From NCBI RefSeq assembly GCF_009905605.1, contig NZ_JAAAKZ010000021.1, positions 1-64,000 of the forward strand: a stretch of 64,000 nt of DNA, given 5' to 3'. The translations under genes and the position numbers were made by a program. This document shows, piece after piece, positions 36,816-44,503 of the stretch; position 1 is the stretch's first letter, and the number at the start of each line of letters is the position of its first letter. The notes under the pieces are model-generated. The model was given only the letters and a program-made list of their open reading frames with translations. It had not been told where the DNA came from and searched no databases. Origin of the DNA: Runella sp. CRIBMP (GTDB lineage: Bacteria > Bacteroidota > Bacteroidia > Cytophagales > Spirosomataceae).

Positions 36816-37733
36816 ATGTTTGAGACGCCCATTTTACTGATTATTTTCAATCGGCCCAATGCTGCTCAGCTAGTATTTGAGCAAATAAAGAAAGTCAAAC
36901 CCAAGTACCTATTCGTAGCAGCTGACGGACCAAGGCCCGATAGAACTGATGACGTTCAAAAATGTAATGCTACGCGGGAAATCATCAAGCAAATAGATTG
37001 GAGATGTGATTTACAAACCCTATTCCGTGAAGAAAATAGAGGCTGTGGGTACGGCCCTGCTGAAGCAATTACGTGGTTTTTTGAGCACGTAGAGCAGGGG
37101 ATTATCCTAGAGGATGACTGTTTGGCTGATACTAGTTTCTTCCATTTCTGTGAAGTATTACTTGAAAAATATAAAGATAATGAAAAGCTCTTTATGATAA
37201 GTGGAACTAATCCACTGACTAATTGGAGAAATGAGAAGTACTCTTATATATTTTCCAAAAATGGTTTTAATTGGGGGTGGGCTACTTGGCAAAGAGCATG
37301 GAAACATTTTGATTACAATGCAACTCAATGGGGGACTGATGATGGAAAAAAGAGAGTAAAGATGTTCTTAAAAAACGATACTTATTATAATCACTTTTCA
37401 AGTGAGTTTGATAATTATTTTAAAGATATACGAAGAGACGTCTGGGACTTTCAATGGCTATTTTGCCGTTTCTATCATGGTGGTTACAGTATTGTGCCTA
37501 CCAAAAACCTAATTTCAAATGTTGGTTTTAATGAGAACGCAACCCACACTTTTTATGACAATGATCTGCTCTCCAATTTGCCAGCAGGAAAAGTAGATTT
37601 TCCGCTGATTAATCCTAAATTTAGAATCAACAATTTTTTCGATTGGGTAGTTTTTGAAAGATTTATCAATCCTAAAAAAAGAACATTAGTAAAAAGGGTA
37701 GCCCTTAAACTAATAAAAATCCTTTCTAAGTGA
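36816..37733 (+). CDS. GT-A fold glycosyltransferase (second of a paralogous pair)
   Basis: A 305-residue paralogue of the transferase at 30831: ILLIIFNRPNAAQLVFEQI, FVAADGPRPD, FREENRGCGYGPAEAITWFF, IILEDDCLADTSFF and GWATWQRAWKHFDY align along the length. It should use a nucleotide sugar with a divalent metal bound at the E-D-D cluster. Its TGA overlaps the GTG start of the following GT4 gene. Confidence 0.78.
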   Translation: MFETPILLIIFNRPNAAQLVFEQIKKVKPKYLFVAADGPRPDRTDDVQKCNATREIIKQIDWRCDLQTLFREENRGCGYGPAEAITWFFEHVEQGIILEDDCLADTSFFHFCEVLLEKYKDNEKLFMISGTNPLTNWRNEKYSYIFSKNGFNWGWATWQRAWKHFDYNATQWGTDDGKKRVKMFLKNDTYYNHFSSEFDNYFKDIRRDVWDFQWLFCRFYHGGYSIVPTKNLISNVGFNENATHTFYDNDLLSNLPAGKVDFPLINPKFRINNFFDWVVFERFINPKKRTLVKRVALKLIKILSK

Positions 37734-38983
37734 AAATATTATCATTAAGTCATAGCGATGTAAACGGAGGAGCTGCAAGAGCAGCATATAGAATTTTTGA
37801 AGCACTTAACGAATCTGGAGTCGATATTAAAATGTTAGTTAAACATAAAGGCTCTTCCAACAATAACGTCTTAGAGATAAGTGAATTTTCAAAGAATATT
37901 ATTGCCGATAAGATTGATATTTGGAAAACAAAAATTGAAAATAAATACTATAAGAATAAACTTAAAAATTATAATCTCAATGGAGATACCTTTATCTCGA
38001 ATCTAAGTTCAATTTCTCTGAAAAAAGCCCTAAGTAGTATTGATTTTGATATAATACACCTGCATTGGGTTTCTCACCAGTTTCTTAATGTACATGACCT
38101 AATAAATATCAATACGCCCATAGTTTGGACATTACACGATTGCTTTCCTTTTACGGGTATTTGTCATTATTTTGATAAATGTGATAAGTATACCAAATCA
38201 TGCGGATCCTGCCCCGTGTTAAATTCAAATAATGAGAAAGATTTATCACGAGACATTTGGAATAAAAAAGCAAAACTTTATAAAAAGCTTAACATTAATG
38301 TTGTAACTCCGAGCAAATGGTTAGGTAATTGCGCATCCCAAAGTTCATTGTTTTGTAGATTTCCTGTATCTGTTATTCCTTACCCTATTGATATAGAAAT
38401 ATTTAAACCAACCAATAAAAACCCTGCTAGAATTAGTCTGGGATTAAATGCCAATAAGAAATATGTTTTATTTGGTGCAATGAATGCCTTAGTTGATTCT
38501 AGAAAAGGATTTCATTATTTTAAATCAGCGTTCGAATATTTTTCTTCCACTGACACTGATAATACAGAGATATTGATACTAGGTTCGCAAGAAAATGATT
38601 ATGATTCCATAAATGGATACAAAGTTAGATTTATGGGGCATGTTGATGATGAAATAAAATTAATAAATTTGTTGAATGCGGCAGATGTGGTAGTTGTTCC
38701 TTCAATATCCGAGAATCTTTCCTTAGTTATTATGGAATCATTGTCATGTGGAATACCTGTCGTCGCATTTGATATAGGTGGAAATGCTGATATGATTGAT
38801 CACAAGAGTAATGGTTATCTAGCCTCTCCCTATTCAGTTGAAGATTTATCAAATGGCATCTATTGGTGTTTAGAACATACAATAAGTAATCAATTATCCG
38901 ACTATTCAAGAAAAAAAGTAGTAGACAACTTTTCTAAAAACACAATCGCTAACAAATATCAAACATTATACAATAGTTTATAA
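37730..38983 (+). CDS. Glycosyltransferase family 4
   Basis: A 417-residue GT-B enzyme. I chose the GTG at 37730 since it gives MKILSLSHSDVNGGAARAAYR, the typical N-terminal Gly-rich loop, and overlaps the previous stop. The C-terminal donor site has VVVPSISENLSLVIMESLSCG with the E-x7-E pair, and the middle has a Cys-rich acceptor segment (CGSCPVL) seen in many GT4 members. It is the last gene of the AT-rich island and is followed by a 364-base gap holding a MITE-like element. Confidence 0.86.
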   Translation: MKILSLSHSDVNGGAARAAYRIFEALNESGVDIKMLVKHKGSSNNNVLEISEFSKNIIADKIDIWKTKIENKYYKNKLKNYNLNGDTFISNLSSISLKKALSSIDFDIIHLHWVSHQFLNVHDLININTPIVWTLHDCFPFTGICHYFDKCDKYTKSCGSCPVLNSNNEKDLSRDIWNKKAKLYKKLNINVVTPSKWLGNCASQSSLFCRFPVSVIPYPIDIEIFKPTNKNPARISLGLNANKKYVLFGAMNALVDSRKGFHYFKSAFEYFSSTDTDNTEILILGSQENDYDSINGYKVRFMGHVDDEIKLINLLNAADVVVVPSISENLSLVIMESLSCGIPVVAFDIGGNADMIDHKSNGYLASPYSVEDLSNGIYWCLEHTISNQLSDYSRKKVVDNFSKNTIANKYQTLYNSL

Positions 38984-39024
38984 AGTTTCAATATGGCTTG
39001 TTGTATTTCTCTATATATATAGAA

Positions 39025-39196
39025 TGGCTTTGTTGCATGGCTCTCTTTTCAAAGGAATTAATGCTAAAAGACCAGTAAGAAGTGAGTTTTTACATGCCAA
39101 ACAGCCAATTCTAAACAGACTCTCCCTTACAAAAGCTGTACAAAACACATTTAACATTGTATTTTATTGATATAAAATAACCATGCAACAAAGTCA
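39025..39196. mobile_element. MITE-like element with terminal inverted repeats and target duplication
   Basis: A 172-bp element. The left end TGGCTTTGTTGCATGG (39025-39040) and the right end CCATGCAACAAAGTCA (39181-39196) are inverted repeats matching at 15 of 16 positions. Outside them the 7-bp direct repeat TATAGAA occurs at 39018-39024 and 39197-39203, as expected for a target-site duplication. The interior has no coding capacity. The ends resemble those of several DDE insertion sequences (GGCTTTGTTG...), so this is probably an internally deleted, non-autonomous derivative moved by a transposase elsewhere in the genome. Confidence 0.75.
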
Positions 39197-39347
39197 TATA
39201 GAATTAAAAAGTAAAACTTTGTTATATGTAATGGTACTATTAGCTGGTACACCCTAAAATGATATAGTTACTTCCAAAACTATTGACTATTGTGGCGTTC
39301 ATAAATCAAAAATTATTTTGCCTCAAAAGTGATGGCCAATATCAATC

Positions 39348-40148
39348 ATGCCCAAACTTTCCATCATTACCATTAATTACAACAACGTTGAAGGGCTGAA
39401 AAAAACCATCGAAAGCGTGGTTAACCAAACCTCCCAAGATGTTGAATATTTGGTCATTGATGGCGGTTCAACCGATGGGAGTGTGGAGACAATCAAGAAA
39501 TATGCTGATAGAATTAACCATTGGGTAAGCGAGCCCGACGGAGGGATTTATCAGGCCATGAACAAAGGGATTTTGAAAGCAACGGGTGAGTATTGCCAAT
39601 TCCTAAACTCTGGAGACTATCTGATGACACTGGACGTGACCGCGAAAATGCTCGACAAAATGCCCGAGTGCAGTATTTTGTACGGCAATAAAATTCGAGA
39701 AGTCAACGGTAAGACGCAGGTAGAGCGCAGTTATGCGGGTCGACAAGTGACGCTGTTGGATATGTATTTATCCACTTTTTTTCACGCGCCCGCTTACATC
39801 AAAAGGTCGCTGTTTGATACCTACGGGTTGTACGATGAATCGCTCAAAATCGTGTCGGACTGGAAATTTTACCTCATAGCCATTGGATTAAACAACGAAA
39901 AAGTCGTGTACAAAGACATTGATTTGGTGTGGTTTGACCCCAACGGAATCAGCAGTACCCATAAAGCATTGGATAAACAAGAACGAACAGCGGTGTTGGA
40001 GCAGGTGCTACCGCCAAACATTCGGTTGGACTATGAAGAGTTTGCGCGTGACGGTCAAATCATGCGTCGGCTAAAAAAAAGTAAATGGGCTTGGTTTATG
40101 GTCCTTAATCTCTACCGACTCTTTTTTAGAGTTGATAAGTATTTGTAA
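39348..40148 (+). CDS. Glycosyltransferase family 2 (WcaA-like paralogue)
   Basis: A 266-residue GT2 enzyme: KLSIITINYNNVEGLKKTIESV, VIDGGSTDGSVETI, WVSEPDGGIYQAMNKGI and FLNSGDYL. It is a third copy of the type at 31766 and 36000 but with higher GC, like the genes after it. It is the first gene after the MITE-like element, with a 145-base gap that may carry a promoter; no convincing box was seen. Adds a sugar of unknown type to the lipid-linked repeat. Confidence 0.88.
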   Translation: MPKLSIITINYNNVEGLKKTIESVVNQTSQDVEYLVIDGGSTDGSVETIKKYADRINHWVSEPDGGIYQAMNKGILKATGEYCQFLNSGDYLMTLDVTAKMLDKMPECSILYGNKIREVNGKTQVERSYAGRQVTLLDMYLSTFFHAPAYIKRSLFDTYGLYDESLKIVSDWKFYLIAIGLNNEKVVYKDIDLVWFDPNGISSTHKALDKQERTAVLEQVLPPNIRLDYEEFARDGQIMRRLKKSKWAWFMVLNLYRLFFRVDKYL

Positions 40149-40159
40149 AACAATTGATT

Positions 40160-40915
40160 ATGAAGCAATTTCTTTCTGGAATCCTTGATAAGTTAGGGTT
40201 TATGGTCGTTACCAAACGAAAAATAAAGACTTATCAGTTGGCAAAACTAGAACAAGAATACCCGATGTTGGAAGACAAAGGCGTATTCATAAAAGCGCGC
40301 GCCAACGGAGGAATAAAGGAAAAACTGGTGGCACAAGGCAAAACCCGCTGGCTTGAAATCGGCTGCGGGGGTACATTCGATGACTATTTTGTGTACATCG
40401 ACCTGTTTCCAGAAACCTTGGTCAATCAAAAAGGGAAGTACTATAGACTGGATATGGTGAATGCCACCGATGAGAGTCTTCAAAAACTTGGCAAATTTGA
40501 CTTGATACGGATGCAGCACGTGTTTGAGCATTTTACGCCCGAAGCAGGAAGGACCGTATTGGAGAATTGCGCCAAGCTTCTCAACCAAGACGGGTACATC
40601 CTTATCTCTACCCCTGATCTAAGAAAGTACATCGGATTTTATTTGTCGGGTCAAATCAGAAATAATTTTGATTGGGCTTTAAACAGAATCCCGAGAGATA
40701 GTCCCAACAGCTTTTATTTTTCCGTTTTTTCGCATAGCCTGCCCTTTGAAAAACACGAATGGTGCTATGACGCCGAGGGGTTACTTTATCAACTGGAGAC
40801 GGTCGGAAAATTTAAAAACGCCCGAGAAATTACGCTTGAAGATGAAATGGCCAATGTTCCTTTTACCCACAATCGGCCCAACGAAGATGTTTGTGTGCTG
40901 GCTCAATTGAAGTAG
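40160..40915 (+). CDS. Class I SAM-dependent methyltransferase (Methyltransf_11 type)
   Basis: A 251-residue protein. The ATG at 40160 is preferred over a TTG two codons upstream. The SAM site is RWLEIGCGGTFDDYF (about residue 63), motif II-III is FDLIRMQHVFEHF, and LLNQDGYILISTPDLRKYI completes the fold. The V-F-E-H-F and S-T-P-D pattern is frequent in sugar- or lipid-modifying methyltransferases within glycan loci. It starts 11 bases after the GT2 stop. Confidence 0.8.
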   Translation: MKQFLSGILDKLGFMVVTKRKIKTYQLAKLEQEYPMLEDKGVFIKARANGGIKEKLVAQGKTRWLEIGCGGTFDDYFVYIDLFPETLVNQKGKYYRLDMVNATDESLQKLGKFDLIRMQHVFEHFTPEAGRTVLENCAKLLNQDGYILISTPDLRKYIGFYLSGQIRNNFDWALNRIPRDSPNSFYFSVFSHSLPFEKHEWCYDAEGLLYQLETVGKFKNAREITLEDEMANVPFTHNRPNEDVCVLAQLK

Positions 40916-40922
40916 GTTAACC

Positions 40923-41939
40923 ATGAAAGTGTATCTTGACCCTTGGACCGATGTAGATTATACCGCGTTTTATATTCAAGGTCTGTACGAAATGTATGGC
41001 AGCAAAAATGTTCAGTTTTCCAGTCGTTATTTTAATGGGAAAAAACCTAATCTGGCTTTAAAGTTTGTGGTAGAAAACGGAGCAAAAATTAGTAGGTACG
41101 TGATTGATTGGAGTGACGCAACCACCGTGGAGCGGGAAGATTATGAGTGGTGCGACGTTTACGGCAAAATCAATTACAACGAAAAAGCAACGCCCGAAGA
41201 GTTAAGAGGGAAAATCATCAGCATGGCTCCAGGGTTTGGTATCAAAATATGGAGTTTATCTAAGAGCGTGTTTCTGGCGGGTTCAAACTGTCTTAGAGCA
41301 ACCCCTCCATTGAATCAAACCAAGCGGTTTTTGTCAAAGTACATAAAGCACAACCGGCATCTTCCGATAGAAAGTTATCGTCCGAGACCATCAAAGAGCG
41401 ATTATGTTTTCTCCGTAAGTGCCTTGTGGAACAGTGATGAGTGGATTCGCAATGATGAAACCGTCAATTTATACCGCGCTCGTTTTTTTGAGGTCTGTAA
41501 ATCAATCAAAAACCTGCATTTTGAAGGTGGGTTTGTGTATAGCCAAATCAAAAATAGGAATCCTCGTTTTCAACATTTGATGTTGGAGACGGATTGGATT
41601 TTGAAAGAAGAATACATCGCTAAAATCAAGGACTCAACAATTGTTTTTAATACGCCTGCTTGGGCGATGTGCCACGGGTGGAAGCTGGGAGAATATTTGG
41701 CCTTGGGCAAAGCCATTATTTCAACGCCCTTGATAAATGATTTACCCGCTCCGCTTGAACATGGGAAGCACATTCATTACGTATCTGGCCAAGAAGATGA
41801 GATAAAAAAAGCCGTTGAACTTTTGCTTAATGATAAACAATACAGGCAGCATTTAGAAAAGGGTGCGTATGAGTATTATGCAAAGTATGCATCGCCTAGT
41901 CAATCGGTAAAACTTCTGGTTGGAGAGGTTTGTGAATGA
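40923..41939 (+). CDS. GT-B fold glycosyltransferase (family 1/4-like)
   Basis: A 338-residue protein without membrane helices. The N-terminal half is diverged; the C-terminal half has a donor-site-like block WKLGEYLALGKAIISTPLINDLP followed by HIHYVSGQ, as in GT4/GT1 enzymes. No E-x7-E pair is obvious, so family assignment is tentative. It follows the methyltransferase by 7 bases. Confidence 0.65.
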   Translation: MKVYLDPWTDVDYTAFYIQGLYEMYGSKNVQFSSRYFNGKKPNLALKFVVENGAKISRYVIDWSDATTVEREDYEWCDVYGKINYNEKATPEELRGKIISMAPGFGIKIWSLSKSVFLAGSNCLRATPPLNQTKRFLSKYIKHNRHLPIESYRPRPSKSDYVFSVSALWNSDEWIRNDETVNLYRARFFEVCKSIKNLHFEGGFVYSQIKNRNPRFQHLMLETDWILKEEYIAKIKDSTIVFNTPAWAMCHGWKLGEYLALGKAIISTPLINDLPAPLEHGKHIHYVSGQEDEIKKAVELLLNDKQYRQHLEKGAYEYYAKYASPSQSVKLLVGEVCE

Positions 41940-42027
41940 TGACGTCCAGCTTTGAAGCTATACTTTTGGTATGTCAGCTACAATCTGTCCAAATGCAAAG
42001 AATAATAAATAATGGAATAAAAAAAGT

Positions 42028-42915
42028 ATGATACCTGAAAATTTAGAGTTCAGAATATTAAAAAAAATAAGATTGCTGAATTTATTCAATGTATCTAAAA
42101 AAATCTTGTATGGACGCCATAAAATTAATATCCCTATTGTGGGAGGACTTGGATACCCCAATCTTTACTTAAAACCCAATTGGCTTTATTTACTCGTTAA
42201 TGAGTTGTTTGTTTCAGATGGACTAACCTTTGTTGATGTAGGGGCAAATATTGGCCAAACGCTCTTATCTGTCAAGACCGCTGAAAAACAAATAAATTAC
42301 ATAGGCTTTGAACCCGCCGTTTCATGCTGTTATTATTTAAAAGAATTAATAAGGGCTAATGATTTTCAAAACTGCCACATTTATAATTTTGCACTTTCAA
42401 ATAAATTAGAGCAGATATTCTTGGAAAGAAACAATGATGCTGACCCTACAGCGTCGATTGTAGAAGAGCTTCGACCTCAATTTTTTAGTCTGAAAGACGC
42501 TGTTATATCACTCAATTTGGATGTTTTGGCATTGGATGCGTCAATTAATTGTGTAAAGATTGATATTGAGGGGGCCGAATTAGAGGCTCTAAAGGGTATG
42601 GAAAAACTAATTCGCAAGAATCGTCCTTTTATTGTCTGCGAAATTTTGGATAGTTTTAGTGATGAAGTCTTTGAATTTACCCAAAAGAGAGCTTCTGAGG
42701 TATGTTCTTTCCTTAAAGCACTCGATTATTCAATTATTCAAATCGTACAGGATGAGACGACAGAACGGATTATTTCGTTTCATCAAATTGATACCATCAA
42801 TTTGATACAATGGAATAAAAAAAGCCTACAACTCAATGATTATATTTTTTTTTCATCGACAAAGACAGAAATGATAGTAGATATTTTAGCTAAAATGAGT
42901 AGCAGAGCTACATGA
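42028..42915 (+). CDS. FkbM family methyltransferase
   Basis: A 295-residue SAM methyltransferase with TFVDVGANIGQTLLSVKT, YIGFEPAVSCCYYLKEL, and VKIDIEGAELEALKGM. It is the last polysaccharide-type gene before the lasso-peptide genes and is separated from them by 115 bases, with a candidate -7 box in that gap. It might methylate a sugar, or less likely the lasso product; FkbM enzymes are usually sugar O-methyltransferases. Confidence 0.86.
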   Translation: MIPENLEFRILKKIRLLNLFNVSKKILYGRHKINIPIVGGLGYPNLYLKPNWLYLLVNELFVSDGLTFVDVGANIGQTLLSVKTAEKQINYIGFEPAVSCCYYLKELIRANDFQNCHIYNFALSNKLEQIFLERNNDADPTASIVEELRPQFFSLKDAVISLNLDVLALDASINCVKIDIEGAELEALKGMEKLIRKNRPFIVCEILDSFSDEVFEFTQKRASEVCSFLKALDYSIIQIVQDETTERIISFHQIDTINLIQWNKKSLQLNDYIFFSSTKTEMIVDILAKMSSRAT

Positions 42916-43004
42916 TTTTACTCTTTTTGCTATTGGTCTGATAGCCATGAAAAAAGAAACATGAAACTTCAATATAGTACCATTAATATCCAAAATATAC
43001 GCCC

Positions 43005-43012
43005 TATATTTG
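43005..43012 (+). promoter_or_regulatory. Candidate -7 element for the lasso-peptide operon
   Basis: TATATTTG fits TAnnTTTG and lies 18 bases before the chosen start of the kinase gene, giving a short leader. No TTTG is present at the usual -33 position. It supports a transcription unit for the lasso genes separate from the polysaccharide locus. Confidence 0.35.
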
Positions 43013-43030
43013 AGTTTTAAAATAGCAAGT

Positions 43031-43897
43031 ATGCAGTTACGGTTTCCTATAAAAAATATTAAAATACAGCTAAAAAGCGTAAAAAAAGACATTGCAGAAC
43101 CCAATCATTGTTATCCTTCGGTATGTCTTAATCAGCATGAATTTTTGCTTGATTTGGATGGGATTGCCTGCTTTTATGCCTGCAATGGGAACTATATAGA
43201 ACTAATGCCTTATCCTAATGTTACTCAAAATGCATTGGAATTGTACCTAAATGGATCTGTGTATGGTGCTATATTGCATCAGCGGAAAAACTTGCCCATG
43301 CATGGCAGTTGCTTTAGTTTTCAAGAGGTAGGGGTAATGATTTGTGGAGAATCAGGCGTTGGAAAGTCATCACTCACAGCCTCATTTTGTCTGAATGGTG
43401 CGGATTTTTTAACTGACGACATTACTCCTATTTTTATAAAAGAGGGGAAACCATTTATATGGGCTATTTCAGACCGTATAAAATTGTGGAGCGATAGCTT
43501 ACAACAGCTCAATCAGAATGAGGAGGAGTTGGTCCGGATTGTGCCTGAGCGGGAAAAATTTTATTTCCCAATGGAGTCAGATAAAGGGGAAGAAGTTGCG
43601 TTAGATCATGTTTTTGTACTCCAAATCTATGATAAATCGACCGTGAAAATTCAGGAACTGAAAGGTGTAGAAAAATTTACGGCGCTGCGTAATGAAATAT
43701 ATCGTAAAGAATTCCTTCAAGGAATGCCCGAAAGTGAGGCTGTATACCTTACACAACTGATTGCAATAAGCCAGACGGTGAAGATAACGAAAGTGTATCG
43801 ACCCGCTGATATTTCCATTGAGCAGTTGCGACTTGAACTCGAAAAATGTATTTTAACATTCCTAACTAAACAGAGTGCCGCAGAAGCAGTAGTATGA
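43031..43897 (+). CDS. HPr-kinase-like lasso-peptide kinase
   Basis: A 288-residue protein. The ATG at 43031 is chosen over an in-frame TTG at 43010 that overlaps the -7 box. It has the HprK/PEPCK-type P-loop GESGVGKSS (about residues 106-114), preceded by LPMHGSCFSF and followed by GADFLTDDITPI, where the Asp pair would bind metal. It is not the classical HPr kinase of sugar transport: the N-terminal HprK domain is missing and no PTS genes are near. In paeninodin-type clusters such kinases phosphorylate the C-terminal Ser of the lasso precursor, and the precursor here ends in Ser. The stop overlaps the B2 start (ATGA). Confidence 0.82.
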   Translation: MQLRFPIKNIKIQLKSVKKDIAEPNHCYPSVCLNQHEFLLDLDGIACFYACNGNYIELMPYPNVTQNALELYLNGSVYGAILHQRKNLPMHGSCFSFQEVGVMICGESGVGKSSLTASFCLNGADFLTDDITPIFIKEGKPFIWAISDRIKLWSDSLQQLNQNEEELVRIVPEREKFYFPMESDKGEEVALDHVFVLQIYDKSTVKIQELKGVEKFTALRNEIYRKEFLQGMPESEAVYLTQLIAISQTVKITKVYRPADISIEQLRLELEKCILTFLTKQSAAEAVV

Positions 43898-44307
43898 AAC
43901 AAGTTATAAAATTCAGCAAATTGTCAATACAGGAAAAATTGCTTTTTATGGAAGCACTGTTATTTTCGTATGCGGCTAAAGTTTTGCTTTTGGTTTTCCC
44001 GTTTAAATACTGCTTGAAGTTTGTCTCTAACGACAACTGTAAACATACCCAACCAGATGTGCGAGAACTGAAACAAATAAAAAAAGCCGTTTATCGTATC
44101 AATGCACTGGCATTTTGGGACAATAAATGTTTGGTGATGAGCTTTGCGTCGCGGTGGATGCTGCAACGCCGTCGCATTCCCTCCCAAATTTCGCTGGGAG
44201 TAGCCTTTGACGAAAAAAATAACCTAATGGCCCACGCTTGGCTCAAGACCTGCGAATATGAAATCGTAGATAAGGGAGGAAATTACCGCGAATTGTATCA
44301 ATTTTAA
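43894..44307 (+). CDS. Lasso peptide biosynthesis B2 protein (leader peptidase)
   Basis: A 137-residue transglutaminase-like cysteine protease. The B2 pattern is clear: DNKCLVMSFASRWMLQRR with nucleophile Cys79, ISLGVAFDE, and MAHAWLK with His114; Asp126 in EIVDKGG probably completes the triad. B2 cleaves the leader from the precursor once B1 has delivered it, and works with the cyclase. The N-terminus has a hydrophobic segment (about 20-38) as is usual for this family. The gene overlaps the kinase gene by four bases and precedes the precursor by 40. Confidence 0.9.
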   Translation: MKQVIKFSKLSIQEKLLFMEALLFSYAAKVLLLVFPFKYCLKFVSNDNCKHTQPDVRELKQIKKAVYRINALAFWDNKCLVMSFASRWMLQRRRIPSQISLGVAFDEKNNLMAHAWLKTCEYEIVDKGGNYRELYQF

Positions 44308-44326
44308 ATGACTTTTTTTATATTTA
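44293..44326 (+). promoter_or_regulatory. Weak candidate promoter before the lasso precursor
   Basis: TTG at 44293-44295 and TATATTTA at 44319-44326, 23 bases apart, resemble a -33/-7 pair with one mismatch in the -7 box. An extra promoter directly in front of the precursor would raise its dosage over the enzymes, as in other lasso operons. The match is partial. Confidence 0.25.
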
Positions 44327-44347
44327 CCAACCAAAACACAAAAAACG

Positions 44348-44500
44348 ATGGAAACGCAAAACAACAACAAGAAGAGCTGGGCAAAGCCAACTGTTTTATC
44401 TTTAGATATCAATAAAGAAACTTATTCTGCAGACGGTAAAGGAGACCGTGAGGTAGGACAAGGTGATGCCGCAAATCAAACAAAATCCATCCCATCTTAA
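44348..44500 (+). CDS. Lasso peptide precursor (paeninodin-like), 50 aa
   Basis: A 50-codon gene between the B2 and cyclase genes. The leader has K8-K9-S-W11-A-K-P14-T-V16, equivalent to the YxxPxL motif bound by the B1 protein with Trp for Tyr, then LSLDINKET. Thr25 fits the conserved leader Thr at -2, which puts the core at Ser27-Ser50 (starts SADGKGDREVG, ends KSIPS). Asp33 (position 7) or Glu35 (position 9) could close the macrolactam with the N-terminal amine. If the core began one residue later, Glu35 would be position 8. The C-terminal Ser matches substrates of lasso kinases. The leader resembles that of paeninodin. The core is unlike any I recall. The cyclase starts 3 bases after the stop. 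Confidence 0.82.
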   Translation: METQNNNKKSWAKPTVLSLDINKETYSADGKGDREVGQGDAANQTKSIPS

Positions 44501-44503
44501 ATA

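Noticed and set aside
38984-39347. Possible short gene between the GT4 and GT2 genes
   Set aside because: No open frame of note; the stretch is explained mainly by the MITE-like element and AT-rich spacer.
43005-43030. TTG start at 43010 for the lasso kinase
   Set aside because: It overlaps the TATATTTG box, and the ATG at 43031 gives a normal N-terminus.
43031-43897. Classical HPr kinase/phosphorylase of carbon regulation
   Set aside because: Only the P-loop half is present, there are no PTS genes, and the gene overlaps a lasso B2 gene.
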